Counted from the first letter of the stretch, positions 16,386 through 24,884 are shown. The stretch: DNA of 64,000 nt from Nocardia mexicana NBRC 108244 (GCF_001613165.1 NZ_BDBV01000065.1:1-64000), one strand, 5' to 3'. A program made the numbers and translations. Notes: generated from the sequence alone by a model not told the origin.

Positions 16386-16421
16386 ATGCGACTGATACTC
16401 GAGCCGGAGGCGGCCCGGTGA
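16386..16421 (+). CDS. 11-codon leader ORF overlapping the methyltransferase start
   Basis: ATG 16386 has GAGGAG about 7 bases upstream, encodes MRLILEPEAAR, and its TGA (16419-16421) overlaps the GTG start (16418) of the next gene as GTGA. The arrangement fits translational coupling: ribosomes finishing the leader would restart on the methyltransferase. The peptide itself resembles nothing I know and may have no function. It could also be the relic of a longer upstream gene. Confidence 0.4.
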   Translation: MRLILEPEAAR

Positions 16422-17050
16422 ATCTCGCGCGGCGGACCATGAACCACCCCGCCTTCGCGCTGGTCTACGAACGTGCCTGGCGGCCCGCCAGTTTCTTCGC
16501 CGCCACCGGACGCACCATGCAGGCCGACCGCCGCGACGCCGTGCGCGTCCTGCGGCTGCGCGGCGACCGCCGGGTCCTCGATATCGCCTGCGGCCCCGGT
16601 AATTTCACGCACTATCTCAGCGAGCGGTTGACCGGTGACGGGTACGCGGTAGGCATCGACTTCTCGGTGCCGATGCTGCGCCGGGCGATGTCCGACAACC
16701 GCGGCGCGCGGACCGGTTACGTGCGCGGCGACGCCCGACAGCTGCCGTTCCCCGACGGCAGCTTCGACGCGGTGTGCTGCTTCGGCGCGCTGTATCTGAT
16801 CCCGGATCCGATGGTGGCGGCGCGGGAGATGATCCGAGTGCTGGCCCCGGGCGGGCGGATCGCGATCAGCACCAGTCACCGCGCCGACAGCTGGTTCGGG
16901 CGCGTCAGCACGGCGGTCGGCGGCGCGGGCGGGCTGCGCGTATTCGATACCGACACCTTTCCGAAGCTGTTCGCCGAGGCGGGGCTGGTGGAGATCGAGC
17001 AAGAGGTACATGGGCTCATGCAGTACGTGAGCGCCACCGGCCCGCGCTGA
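16418..17050 (+). CDS. class I SAM-dependent methyltransferase (Methyltransf_11 type)
   Basis: The 210-residue enzyme has motif I VLDIACGPGNFTHYL (about residue 52), acidic residue in GIDFSVPML, post-I region RGDARQLPFPDGSFDAVCC, and motif III VLAPGGRIAIST. These are the hallmarks of small-molecule or lipid methyltransferases of the UbiE/Methyltransf_11 type; the acceptor is unknown. Its GTG start overlaps the stop of an 11-codon ORF. Proximity to the saccharopine-dehydrogenase-like reductase hints at a lipid role, since mycobacterial relatives pair such enzymes, but this is only suggestive. Confidence 0.83.
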   Translation: MNLARRTMNHPAFALVYERAWRPASFFAATGRTMQADRRDAVRVLRLRGDRRVLDIACGPGNFTHYLSERLTGDGYAVGIDFSVPMLRRAMSDNRGARTGYVRGDARQLPFPDGSFDAVCCFGALYLIPDPMVAAREMIRVLAPGGRIAISTSHRADSWFGRVSTAVGGAGGLRVFDTDTFPKLFAEAGLVEIEQEVHGLMQYVSATGPR

Positions 17051-17360
17051 AACCGCTGCGCCGCAACCTCTTCGCAGACCGCGGAGCCGACCGTTGGCTG
17101 CGCGGACGACGGAGGCGACCGTTGGCGCACTCACGCCAACGTTGCTTCGATTGTCGTCCGCGCCACTAGCCACGGTTGTCGGCGCCGCGAAGCCGGAGGA
17201 CACGAGCTGCGGGCACCGTCGGCGCCGCGGACCACCGCGGCCACCATCGCCCGGACAGCAGCGGAAGTGACCGTGGCGCAACGGGTTCCACAACCGCTGG
17301 CGAAGGATCGTGTGCCGCGTCACAAATCCGATCCACGTCGCCGGTGAGCGCACTCCGGTA
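17051..17360. other. intergenic region before the EspG module
   Basis: No convincing gene is seen here on either strand; open frames are Arg-rich shadows. A hairpin GTTGGCG/CGCCAAC (17121-17127, 17134-17140) may end the methyltransferase transcript. The rest is GC-rich without clear promoter boxes. Confidence 0.4.
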
Positions 17361-17378
17361 CTGTCCCAAATGGGACAG
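17361..17378. promoter_or_regulatory. palindromic operator upstream of the EspG module
   Basis: CTGTCCCA (17361-17368) and TGGGACAG (17371-17378) form a perfect palindrome with a 2-base AA centre, 36 bases before the GTG of the first gene. Its symmetry and position fit a dimeric repressor. I cannot name the regulator. Confidence 0.6.
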
Positions 17379-17413
17379 GTGGGATGTGGCGGTGAACGGA
17401 AGGGGAGCACCGG

Positions 17414-17803
17414 GTGGGTGTACCGGACACCGGTCAGCAGGCGGCCCGCGAACTGTATGCCGCGGCAACGGGTTCCGGGGACGGGGCCTTCGAGATCGCC
17501 GAGGATGTGGCACGCAACCTCGCCGCCGCATGCGATCGGCTCGTCGACGACCTGCAGCGGGCGCGGCACACCGAACACCTGCTGACGACGATCTCCGGGT
17601 TCCCGGAGCTGCCCTCCGGGCACGGGCTGGCCCGCGGGTTCGGCAACAAGGGGCGCGAATTTCTCGACACCGTGCTCGCCTTCCAGGAGACGGCTCTGCT
17701 GTTCAAGGCCGCGTACCTGGCCGCGGGCAGACACTTCGCCGAGGCCGAGGCCGCCAATCGCGCGGCCCTGGAATTGGCCGCTGCCCGGCTGGAGGACCGA
17801 TGA
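17414..17803 (+). CDS. small helical protein of the EspG module
   Basis: This is a 129-residue, mostly helical, Ala/Glu-rich protein without signal peptide. I do not recognise a named family. Its size, helical pattern and neighbours recall small ESX-associated (WXG100- or EspC-like) proteins, but there is no WXG motif; the nearest feature is a central GFPELPSGHGLARGFG turn between two helical halves. The GTG start has AAGGGGAG about 7 bases upstream. Its TGA overlaps the next ATG (17800-17803). It is the first gene of the module, after the palindrome at 17361-17378. Confidence 0.6.
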   Translation: MGVPDTGQQAARELYAAATGSGDGAFEIAEDVARNLAAACDRLVDDLQRARHTEHLLTTISGFPELPSGHGLARGFGNKGREFLDTVLAFQETALLFKAAYLAAGRHFAEAEAANRAALELAAARLEDR

Positions 17804-18531
17804 CCCCCGACGACCCACCCCTATCCGCCGACGACTCGGCGAACTCCGCCGACGGCCCGGCGGACCCGGCAGCGCCCAGCCTCCCGGCCGACTCGGCGAC
17901 ACCTGACCCCACTTCGGTAAACCCCCACGGCACGAACGTGATTCGCGACGTGCCGACCGCAGTGGACGACATAGACCCGCCCTATGTCCCGGATCGGGAA
18001 GTATTCGGCTCCTACACCCATCGAGAACTCTGGGGCCTGGTGCACGAGGCACTCGACCCCGGCGCCCTGGGGCAGGCGGCGGACGTGTGGCGGGGCAATG
18101 CCGACGTGGTCGGCGAGGCCTTCCGCACCTTCTCGGCGAGCGCGAACGCCGAGTTCGCCCGCTGGAGCGGGCAGGCCCGCGACGCGGCGCTGCGGGCCAC
18201 CCTCGATTTCGTCGCCCGCGGCGCCGCGGTGCCCGAGGTCTGCGTCGCGGTGCAGCGGCGACTGGAGGCCGATGCCGAAGCGGCCCAGGTGATCCGGGAC
18301 GCGATCCCACCGCCGCCGCAGCCGTATCAACCGCTGGAGGACCCGGTCGCCGAGGCCGTGCACGGCGGACGACGGCGCATGGAGCACGACACGCAGGCCG
18401 CGACCGCCCAGGCCGACGTACGCGATGTCATGACCTTCGTCTACAACCCGACCCTGCCCGCGTCCGGGGACCGCGTGCCCCGGTTCGCACCGGCACCGCG
18501 CGGTCCGGGCTCGAGTGGGGGTCACGAGTAG
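17800..18531 (+). CDS. PPE/WXG-like helical protein with disordered ends
   Basis: The 243 residues start with about 65 Pro/Ser/Asp-rich disordered residues, followed by a helical domain (SYTHRELWGLVHEALDPGAL to about residue 165) containing FARWSGQARDAAL, a WSG turn like the WXG turn of ESX substrates. A Pro-rich linker (IPPPPQPYQPLEDP) and a polar tail follow. Adjacent to an EspG homologue, it is a candidate EspG client or secreted ESX-type substrate. The family is otherwise unknown to me. Its ATG overlaps the previous TGA, and its stop overlaps the next GTG by one base, so the three genes form a tight operon. Confidence 0.62.
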   Translation: MTPDDPPLSADDSANSADGPADPAAPSLPADSATPDPTSVNPHGTNVIRDVPTAVDDIDPPYVPDREVFGSYTHRELWGLVHEALDPGALGQAADVWRGNADVVGEAFRTFSASANAEFARWSGQARDAALRATLDFVARGAAVPEVCVAVQRRLEADAEAAQVIRDAIPPPPQPYQPLEDPVAEAVHGGRRRMEHDTQAATAQADVRDVMTFVYNPTLPASGDRVPRFAPAPRGPGSSGGHE

Positions 18532-19241
18532 TGAAGTGGGTGCTCACCCCGGACGAGTTCACACACGTCTGGGCCACCGAAACGGGCCTGGATCGCCGCC
18601 CTTACCCCGTAAATATGATTCCGGCCGCCACCGCGCGCACCGAATCCGAGTACGCCGCACTGGGTTTGCGCCATCGGTACGCTCGCAACACCGACCCGGA
18701 CCTGACCGCCGCCCTGATGCTCTGCGCCCGGTCCGACGCCACCACGATCACCGTCACCGGGGAACGGTCGGGCGGCCCCCGGGACGAGCCGGAACGGATC
18801 CTCGCCTTCGCGGCGGTGGTCCATCACCACGCCGGCGTCCTCGTCGCCGGATCCGACACCGTGACCGTGACGGTCTGCCACGCCCGCACCCTCGGCGACA
18901 AGCTGGTGGAGGTGATCGGCTCCGCCCCGCCCGGACGGCACGCCACCATGCGCGAGCCGCAGGACGCGGTGCTGAACCAGGAGGGGCCCGTCCTTCCCGA
19001 CAACGGCCAGGGCCCCGCGCGCTTCCGCCGCAAACTCCGCGAGCCGGTCGACGCGCGCGGATTCATCACCGTCTCCGTCGCCCCGGACAACCCGATGTCG
19101 CCGCCCACCCGCCACCGCACCTGGCTCGACTTCGCGGGTGACGGCCGCTACCTGCTCACCACGGCCGCCGACCTGAGCCTGACGCCGGTGTCGGATACCG
19201 ATTTCGCGACTCAGCTGATGAAGTTGGCGGGCATCAGGTAG
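18531..19241 (+). CDS. EspG-family ESX secretion-associated protein
   Basis: EspG proteins are cytoplasmic chaperones that bind PE/PPE pairs and keep them soluble for type VII secretion. This 236-residue protein has the EspG opening WVLTPDEFTHVWATETG and the mixed alpha/beta pattern of the family, with segments such as LMLCARSDATTITVTGE and GFITVSVAPDN. The GTG start at 18531 overlaps the preceding stop by one base. No ESX ATPase, mycosin or EccB-E component is visible, so this copy is an orphan that would work with an ESX system encoded elsewhere. Confidence 0.8.
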   Translation: MKWVLTPDEFTHVWATETGLDRRPYPVNMIPAATARTESEYAALGLRHRYARNTDPDLTAALMLCARSDATTITVTGERSGGPRDEPERILAFAAVVHHHAGVLVAGSDTVTVTVCHARTLGDKLVEVIGSAPPGRHATMREPQDAVLNQEGPVLPDNGQGPARFRRKLREPVDARGFITVSVAPDNPMSPPTRHRTWLDFAGDGRYLLTTAADLSLTPVSDTDFATQLMKLAGIR

Positions 19242-19265
19242 CCGCAGGGTAGATACTGCACTGTT

Positions 19266-20114
19266 ATGGCTAAGTCTCCCTGGTCCAAACCGGTCACCAA
19301 GGCGTTGCAGGCCGACGGGCTCGAACTCGGCAAGTTCGACACCTCCGCCACCCCGGGCTTCAAGGGCAACAAGAAGGACGGCGAGCAATTGCTCGCGGAG
19401 CGCGGCCCCGTCCTGTCGGATCTGCAGGAGAAGCTGTTCGCCAACGGCCGCTCCGGCGATCCGCGCAGTGTACTGCTGGTGCTGCAGGGCATGGATACCG
19501 CGGGCAAGGGCGGCATCGTCCGGCACGTGATCGGCTCGGTGGACCCGCAGGGCGTCGACCACGCCGCATTCGGGGTCCCGACCGCCGAGGAGAAGCGCCA
19601 CAACTATCTGTGGCGCATCCGCAGGCAGCTGCCGCGCGGCGGCCAGATCGGGGTCTTCGACCGCTCGCACTACGAGGACGTGCTGGTGGTCCGGGTGCAC
19701 AATCTGGTGGCGCCGGAGGTGTGGGGCAAGCGCTACGACGAGATCAACAAGTTCGAGCGCAAGATCGTCGACTCCGGCACGACGCTGATCAAGGTGGCCA
19801 TGTTCGTCTCGCTGGACGAGCAGCGCAAGCGCCTCGCCGAGCGGCTGAACCGGCCCGACAAGTACTGGAAGTTCAACCCGAACGATATCGACGAGCGCGG
19901 CTTCTGGCCCGCCTACCAGGAGGCCTACCAGGCCGTCCTGGACCGCACCTCGACCGATTACGCCCCGTGGCACGTGCTGCCCGCCGACCGCAAGTGGTAC
20001 TCCCGGCTGGCCGTCACCGAGCTGCTGATCGATGCGCTGCAGAACCTGAAACTGGACTGGCCCGCGGCGCAATTCGACGTCGAGGAGCAGAAGAAGCGCC
20101 TCGCCGCCTCCTGA
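19266..20114 (+). CDS. ppk2: PPK2-family polyphosphate kinase
   Basis: PPK2 enzymes transfer phosphate between polyphosphate and nucleotides. The 282 residues carry the Walker A-like loop LQGMDTAGKGGIVRH (about residues 75-89), the lid-type VFDRSHYEDVLVVRVH, the Lys/Arg stretch LDEQRKRLAERLNRPDKYWKF split over residues 178-198, and YAPWHVLPADRKWYSRLAV. Length and order suit a class I or single-domain PPK2; whether it favours NDP or NMP cannot be told by eye. The ATG is 24 bases after espG, and an operon link is possible. It is cytoplasmic. Confidence 0.9.
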   Translation: MAKSPWSKPVTKALQADGLELGKFDTSATPGFKGNKKDGEQLLAERGPVLSDLQEKLFANGRSGDPRSVLLVLQGMDTAGKGGIVRHVIGSVDPQGVDHAAFGVPTAEEKRHNYLWRIRRQLPRGGQIGVFDRSHYEDVLVVRVHNLVAPEVWGKRYDEINKFERKIVDSGTTLIKVAMFVSLDEQRKRLAERLNRPDKYWKFNPNDIDERGFWPAYQEAYQAVLDRTSTDYAPWHVLPADRKWYSRLAVTELLIDALQNLKLDWPAAQFDVEEQKKRLAAS

Positions 20115-20130
20115 CCCCGGCGTGCCGACC

Positions 20131-20165
20131 ATTCATTTCCGGCGTGCTTGTGGCCGGAATCTCAA
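20131..20165. repeat. dispersed intergenic repeat copy
   Basis: TGCTTGTGGCCGGAATCT (20145-20162) nearly matches a stretch at 54933-54950 (TGCTTCTGGCCGGAATCT). Together with TTTCCGGC just before, it can fold around CCGG. It fills part of the 200-base gap after ppk2. Confidence 0.5.
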
Positions 20166-20314
20166 GGCCCTCTCAGGTTCGCCCGCAATCATGTGGTCCG
20201 GACCTGCCCTCGCATTTCGGGCGGCGGCGTCGCGCCCGCACGGCATCCGCCCCGTACCATCGCAGACGGCACCGGACGGCTGTCCGCACGTAGACACAGG
20301 AAGGCGACTCGAAG

Positions 20315-21085
20315 GTGAGCAAGAATCCGCGTGGTAAGAACCCGCTGGCCGGGGTGCAGCGTGCCGATCGGACACGCACCATCGCGATCCAGGTGGGTGT
20401 CGGGGCCGTGCTGGTCGCGCTCATCGCCGCCATCGGCATCAGCATCGCGGTCAAGAACAACAAGAAGAACGATCCGGGGCCGACGCCGACGGTGACCGCC
20501 CAGGCCGCGCCCGGCGGGGTCGAGGGCTCGATCACCGACAACGGCGCGATCCGGATCGGCAAGCCCGGCGCCAAGGCCACGGTGCGCGTGATCGCCGACC
20601 TGCAGTGCCCGGCCTGCCAGATGTTCGAGCAGGCCAACGGCAAGACCATCGAGGACGAGGTCAACGCCGGCACCGCCGTGGTCGAGTACAACATCGTCGC
20701 CTTCCTCGACAAGATGTCGGGCGGCACCCGGTACTCCTCGCGCGCCGCGAACGCGGCCTACGCCGTGGCCGACTCGGACCCGACGAAGTTCATGCCGTGG
20801 CTGAGCAGCATGTTCCAGGCGCAGCCGCCGGAGAACGGCACCGGCCTGACCGACGACCAGATCATCCAGATCACGCAGGCCGCCGGTATCACCGATCCCT
20901 CGGTCGCGGAGACCATCAAGAGCGACAAGTACGACAAGTACGTGCAGAAGGTCACCAAGGACGTGGCGGCCGAGGGCATCCAGTCCACCCCCTCGGTGTT
21001 CGTGAACGGCAAGCAGATCAAGAGCTCGCAGGAGCTCATGCAGCCCGACGGCCTGCGCCCGACCATCGAGGCCGCCGCGAAGTAA
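20315..21085 (+). CDS. membrane-anchored DsbA-like thiol oxidoreductase
   Basis: The 256-residue protein has a basic N-terminus, one membrane anchor (IAIQVGVGAVLVALIAAIGI, about residues 23-42) and an extracytoplasmic thioredoxin-fold domain with active site CPAC (in DLQCPACQMFE, about residue 101) and the cis-proline loop TPSVFVNG. It is the type of actinobacterial DsbA partner (Rv2969c-like) that introduces disulfides into exported proteins. The next gene is its VKOR reoxidant, 37 bases on, confirming the pathway. The GTG start gives the normal short cytoplasmic tail. Confidence 0.88.
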   Translation: MSKNPRGKNPLAGVQRADRTRTIAIQVGVGAVLVALIAAIGISIAVKNNKKNDPGPTPTVTAQAAPGGVEGSITDNGAIRIGKPGAKATVRVIADLQCPACQMFEQANGKTIEDEVNAGTAVVEYNIVAFLDKMSGGTRYSSRAANAAYAVADSDPTKFMPWLSSMFQAQPPENGTGLTDDQIIQITQAAGITDPSVAETIKSDKYDKYVQKVTKDVAAEGIQSTPSVFVNGKQIKSSQELMQPDGLRPTIEAAAK

Positions 21086-21122
21086 CTCGCGGAGATACGG
21101 CACGAGAAGGGAGTAGAGCGGG

Positions 21123-21680
21123 ATGACCACACGTTCCGCGTGGATCCTGCTGATCGGCGGGCTCGCGGGCTGGATCGCCTCGGTCACGCTGACCGTGGAG
21201 CGGTTCAAGCTGTTCATGGATCCCGACTACCGGCCCTCGTGCAGCATCAATCCGATCCTGTCCTGCGGGTCGGTGATGGCGACCGACCAGGCGTCGGTGT
21301 TCGGATTCCCGAATCCGCTGATCGGGGTGGTCGGCTTCTCGGTGGTGGTCACGCTGGCCGTGCTGGCCATCGCCGGGGTCGGGTTCCCGCGCTGGATCTG
21401 GGGTGGGCTGTGGCTGGGCCTGGTGCTCGGCATCGGGTTCATCTGCTGGCTGATCTTCCAGAGCCTGTACCGGATCAACGCGCTGTGCCCGTACTGCATG
21501 GTGGTGTGGGCCGCCACCCCGATCCTGCTGGCGGTGGTCACCGATCAGCTGTGGGGTGGCGCGCGGGGCGTGCTGAAGATCGTCGCGGAGTGGCGCTGGA
21601 CCGTCGTGGTCGTCTTCTACGCGGTGGTCCTGGTGCTGGTGTTCCTGCGCTTCCAGGACTACTGGATGTCGCTGTTCTGA
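21123..21680 (+). CDS. vitamin K epoxide reductase (VKOR) family protein
   Basis: Bacterial VKOR passes electrons from DsbA-like proteins to quinone, playing the role of DsbB. The 185 residues have five hydrophobic spans, the loop cysteine pair in CSINPILSCGSVMATD (about residues 40-55) and the membrane CXXC in INALCPYCMVVWA (about residue 122). These four cysteines are the full relay set. It follows the DsbA-like gene and forms a two-gene oxidative folding operon, as in mycobacteria (Rv2968c). It ends 3 bases before the convergent protease gene. Confidence 0.93.
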   Translation: MTTRSAWILLIGGLAGWIASVTLTVERFKLFMDPDYRPSCSINPILSCGSVMATDQASVFGFPNPLIGVVGFSVVVTLAVLAIAGVGFPRWIWGGLWLGLVLGIGFICWLIFQSLYRINALCPYCMVVWAATPILLAVVTDQLWGGARGVLKIVAEWRWTVVVVFYAVVLVLVFLRFQDYWMSLF

Positions 21681-21683
21681 CGA

Positions 21684-22793
21684 TCAGTTCGGCGGCCCGA
21701 CGGCCAGCACGACGGCGACCGTGCGCCGGGAGCCGTCCGGCACGGTCAGCTCGAGCTGCACGGTGTCATCGGGTTTGCGCAGGTTGAGCACGGCCTTCAG
21801 GGACTGCACCGAGGTGACCGCCCGGCCGTCGATGCCGGTGATGATTTCCCCCTCGGTGAGCCCGGCCGCATAGGCGGGCATGCCGTAGACCGCGGATTCG
21901 ATGCGGGCGCCGGCCGGTTTCGCGTCCGAGGTGATGACACCGAGCGTGGCGGTGGGCCCCACGTGCACGGTGTCGCTGGCCAGCCCGGAGCGGATCTGCC
22001 GCACCACGCTCATCGCGGTATCGATCGGCACCGCGTAGCCGCTGGCGCGCCCGGACGCCTTGGCCACATCCCCGGAGGCCGCGGTGATCACGCCGACCAC
22101 CGATCCGTGACTGTCGGCGAGCGCCCCGCCGGACTGCCCGGACGTCACCGGTGCGGCGATCTCGACCATCCCGGTGAGCGCCTTGCGCGAGTAGTCGGCC
22201 GCATCCCGCGCGACGATCGATGCGTCCAGGGCCGTCACGGTTCCGGGCGTCGCGGTCGGCGAGCCGGTGCCGCCGGCATTGCCGATGGCCAGCACCTCGT
22301 CGCCGACGCGCAGCGCCGCCGAGCTGCCGATGCGGGCGACCGGCAGGCCCGCCGCGCGCGACAGCTCCAGTAGCGCGATATCGGCGTCGGCGTCGTAGCC
22401 GAGCACGGTCGCCGGATACTGCCCGCCGGTGCCGATATCGCCGACGGTGATGGATTCGGCGCCCTTCACGACATGATGGCTGGTGAGCACCTGTCCGTCG
22501 GCGGTGAGCACGATGCCCGACCCGGCCGCGGTCATGCCGGTGGGACGCACCGAGACGTTGATATTGGCCAGCTCCGGCTCGACCGCGGCGGCGACCGCGG
22601 CGGGATCCATGGGCGGCAGCGGCGGCGCGAGCAGCGTCGCGGTGGAGTCGGTGATCCCGAAGACCCAGCGCGGCAACTCCCCCTGGTAGCCCAGGAAGGC
22701 GACCACGGCCAGCATCGCCGCGAGCAGAACGGCCACCGTCCGGCCCGTCCGGCCGGTGCGCCTGGGCCCGTCGTCCCACCGTTCGTCGTACAT
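21684..22793 (-). CDS. HtrA-like trypsin-family protease with PDZ domain
   Basis: The 369-residue protein has a short Arg-rich cytoplasmic end, one membrane segment (TVAVLLAAMLAVVAFLGYQ, about residues 20-38), a chymotrypsin-fold protease domain and a C-terminal PDZ domain (ESAVYGMPAYAAGLTEGEII onward). The triad is visible: His in LTSHHVVKG, Asp in DADIALLEL, Ser in TSGQSGGAL. S1C proteases of this form act outside the membrane in stress response or cell-wall maintenance. ATG 22793 is chosen because GGGAG lies about 5 bases upstream; the frame extends to 22856. Location next to the DsbA/VKOR pair fits envelope protein quality control. Confidence 0.86.
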   Translation of the reverse strand: MYDERWDDGPRRTGRTGRTVAVLLAAMLAVVAFLGYQGELPRWVFGITDSTATLLAPPLPPMDPAAVAAAVEPELANINVSVRPTGMTAAGSGIVLTADGQVLTSHHVVKGAESITVGDIGTGGQYPATVLGYDADADIALLELSRAAGLPVARIGSSAALRVGDEVLAIGNAGGTGSPTATPGTVTALDASIVARDAADYSRKALTGMVEIAAPVTSGQSGGALADSHGSVVGVITAASGDVAKASGRASGYAVPIDTAMSVVRQIRSGLASDTVHVGPTATLGVITSDAKPAGARIESAVYGMPAYAAGLTEGEIITGIDGRAVTSVQSLKAVLNLRKPDDTVQLELTVPDGSRRTVAVVLAVGPPN

Positions 22794-22934
22794 GGCCACT
22801 CCCGCCTCGTGCACGCCCGTCGGGGCCGGCGATTGTGTTTCTATATGTAGCAGCACTGCGGGGTCCGGCGCGACGGTTCCCGTAATACCTGTTTACCGGC
22901 AGGTCGCTTCTACCTGGTCACGAGACCGATATGG

Positions 22935-23678
22935 TCAATGATTCAGTGCCGCAACGACGAACATGAACGCGGCGCCCGCGACCGTGCACAGCAGTACCAG
23001 GCGCGAAGGCTTCCCGGCGTGCGCCTCGGGCAGGATATCGCCCGTGGCCAGATACAGCAGGAAGCCCGCGAAGTAGCCGAGGTACAGCCCGGCCAGGTTG
23101 GACGGTATGTGGATGAGCGTGCCGATCACCGCGCCCACGACCGGAGCCAGCGCGTCGAGCCACAGCAGCAACAGCGCCCGGCGGTGCGCATTGCCGTACA
23201 GCGTCGGGATGGTGAAGGCGTTGAAGCCGTCGGCGAAGTCGTGGCAGATCACCGCGATCGCGACCGAGATCCCGAGCGCGGTGCCGGTCTGGAAGCCGAC
23301 GCCGATGCTCAGGCCGTCGAGCATGCTGTGGAAGATCAGCCCGCAGGCGGCGAGGATGCCGACCGACTGGAAATCGTGTGTGTGACTGCCGAATTCGTTC
23401 TCGTGGCCGACATGGATGGCGGTCGCCTGCTCGATGATGTGGACCGTGAAGAACCCGACGACGCCCGCGATCAGCGCGCCGGGCACGCCGGCCACCGTGT
23501 ACTTCGATTCCTCCAGGGCATCGGGCAGCAGATCGAAGGCGACCACGCCGAGCATGACTCCGGCGGCCAGGCCGAGCACGATGCGCTTGCGGTCGCCGAT
23601 ACGGACCGCCACGAGCCCGCCGACCAGTGTCGAGCAGAAGGAGATCAGCGAAAGCAGAATCGCCACGCCGACCAGCAT
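22935..23678 (-). CDS. ZIP-family metal transporter
   Basis: This 247-residue membrane protein has about eight hydrophobic segments. ZIP metal-binding helices are recognisable: LIFHSMLDGLSIGVGFQ (TM4, HSxxDG) and AVICHDFADGFNAF (TM5, HxxxDG in place of the common HxxPEG). A His-containing loop (HVGHENEFGSHTHDFQ) between TM3 and TM4 is the usual metal-rich loop. It should import zinc or another divalent metal. The TM5 variation leaves the preferred metal open. It is divergent from the alcohol dehydrogenase gene. No Zur-like box could be confirmed. Confidence 0.86.
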   Translation of the reverse strand: MLVGVAILLSLISFCSTLVGGLVAVRIGDRKRIVLGLAAGVMLGVVAFDLLPDALEESKYTVAGVPGALIAGVVGFFTVHIIEQATAIHVGHENEFGSHTHDFQSVGILAACGLIFHSMLDGLSIGVGFQTGTALGISVAIAVICHDFADGFNAFTIPTLYGNAHRRALLLLWLDALAPVVGAVIGTLIHIPSNLAGLYLGYFAGFLLYLATGDILPEAHAGKPSRLVLLCTVAGAAFMFVVAALNH

Positions 23679-23789
23679 GTGTCATGCGCTGGCACATTCC
23701 GGGCAAATACGACCGGCGAGTTCGGTTCCAGCATGCCTCGGGCAAGACGCCGTTTGCGAAGCGAACTATGCGGGAGTAGGCATGGACGC

Positions 23790-24842
23790 ATGACCACCGC
23801 AGCCGCTTACTCCGTCTCGGCCCCCGAGGGCCCGTTCGCGAAGACCACGATCGAGCGCCGCGAACTCGGTCCGCACGACGTACTGATCGACATCAAGTAC
23901 GCGGGCATCTGCCATTCCGATATCCACACCGCCCGCGACGAATGGCACGGCACCACGTACCCCTGCGTGCCCGGTCACGAGATCGCCGGGCTGGTCGCGG
24001 CGGTCGGATCCGCAGTGACCAAGTACCGGGTCGGCGACCGGGTCGGGGTCGGCTGCATGGTCGACTCCTGCGGGAAGTGCGGGCCCTGTCTGGCCGGTGA
24101 GGAGCAGTACTGCACCCGGGGCGCCACCATGACCTACAACACGGCCGTGCCCGAGGAGTTCCAGCCCGGCGGGACCACCCTGGGCGGCTACTCCACGCAG
24201 GTGGTCGTGACGGAGAACTTCGTGGTGTCCATTCCGGAGGGCATCGGGCTGGACGAGGCCGCGCCGCTGCTGTGTGCGGGCGTCACCCTCTTCTCGCCGC
24301 TGCGGCACTGGAACGCCGGGCCCGGCAAACAGGTCGCGATCATCGGCATGGGCGGGCTCGGGCACGTCGGCGTCAAGATCGCCGCGGCGATGGGCGCCGA
24401 GGTCACGGTGCTCAGCAGCTCGCTGAGCAAGCAGGAGGACGGCCGCCGGTTCGGCGCGCAGCACTACTACGCCACCCGCGACAAGGAGACCTTCCGCGAA
24501 CTGCGTGGCAAGTTCGACCTGATCCTCAACACCGTCTCCGCCGATCTCCCGATGGACCGGTACATGAAGCTGCTGAACCTGGACGGCACCCTGGTGATCC
24601 TCGGCCTGCCCGACAACCCCCTCCAGGTGCAGCCGTTCACGCTCGCCGGATTCCGCCGCTCGCTGGCCGGATCGATGATCGGCGGCATCCCGCAGACCCA
24701 GGAGATGCTCAACTTCTGCGCCGAGCACGGCATCGGCGCCGAGATCGAGGTCATCTCCGCGGACCGCATCGACGAGGCCTACGACCGGGTCGTCGCCAGC
24801 GACGTGCGGTATCGGTTCGTCATCGACGCGGCCACCATGTGA
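23790..24842 (+). CDS. zinc-dependent alcohol dehydrogenase (AdhC/CAD-like)
   Basis: The 350-residue enzyme has the catalytic zinc site GICHSDIHTARDEWHG and VPGHEIAG, the structural zinc cysteines in CGKCGPCLAGEEQYC, and an NADP-type Rossmann loop AIIGMGGLGHVGVKIA. The layout matches cinnamyl-alcohol-dehydrogenase-like enzymes such as mycobacterial AdhC, which reduce aldehydes with NADPH. The ATG at 23790 gives the normal N-terminus; the frame stays open upstream only as antisense of the ZIP gene. A strong hairpin follows the stop (24849-24884). Confidence 0.9.
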   Translation: MTTAAAYSVSAPEGPFAKTTIERRELGPHDVLIDIKYAGICHSDIHTARDEWHGTTYPCVPGHEIAGLVAAVGSAVTKYRVGDRVGVGCMVDSCGKCGPCLAGEEQYCTRGATMTYNTAVPEEFQPGGTTLGGYSTQVVVTENFVVSIPEGIGLDEAAPLLCAGVTLFSPLRHWNAGPGKQVAIIGMGGLGHVGVKIAAAMGAEVTVLSSSLSKQEDGRRFGAQHYYATRDKETFRELRGKFDLILNTVSADLPMDRYMKLLNLDGTLVILGLPDNPLQVQPFTLAGFRRSLAGSMIGGIPQTQEMLNFCAEHGIGAEIEVISADRIDEAYDRVVASDVRYRFVIDAATM

Positions 24843-24848
24843 GATTTC

Positions 24849-24884
24849 CCCTCCGGCGCGCGAACAGCCGTGCGCGCCGGAGGG
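24849..24884 (+). terminator. terminator hairpin between convergent genes
   Basis: CCCTCCGGCGCGC (24849-24861) and GCGCGCCGGAGGG (24872-24884) pair perfectly over 13 bp around a 10-base loop, 6 bases after the alcohol dehydrogenase stop. It probably also ends transcription arriving from the opposing PapA-like gene. Confidence 0.7.

Noticed and set aside
15059..18310. 1083-codon open frame on the minus strand
   Set aside because: It is antisense to the reductase, methyltransferase and EspG-module genes, is rich in Arg, Gly, His and Pro, and has no domain motifs; a codon-bias shadow.
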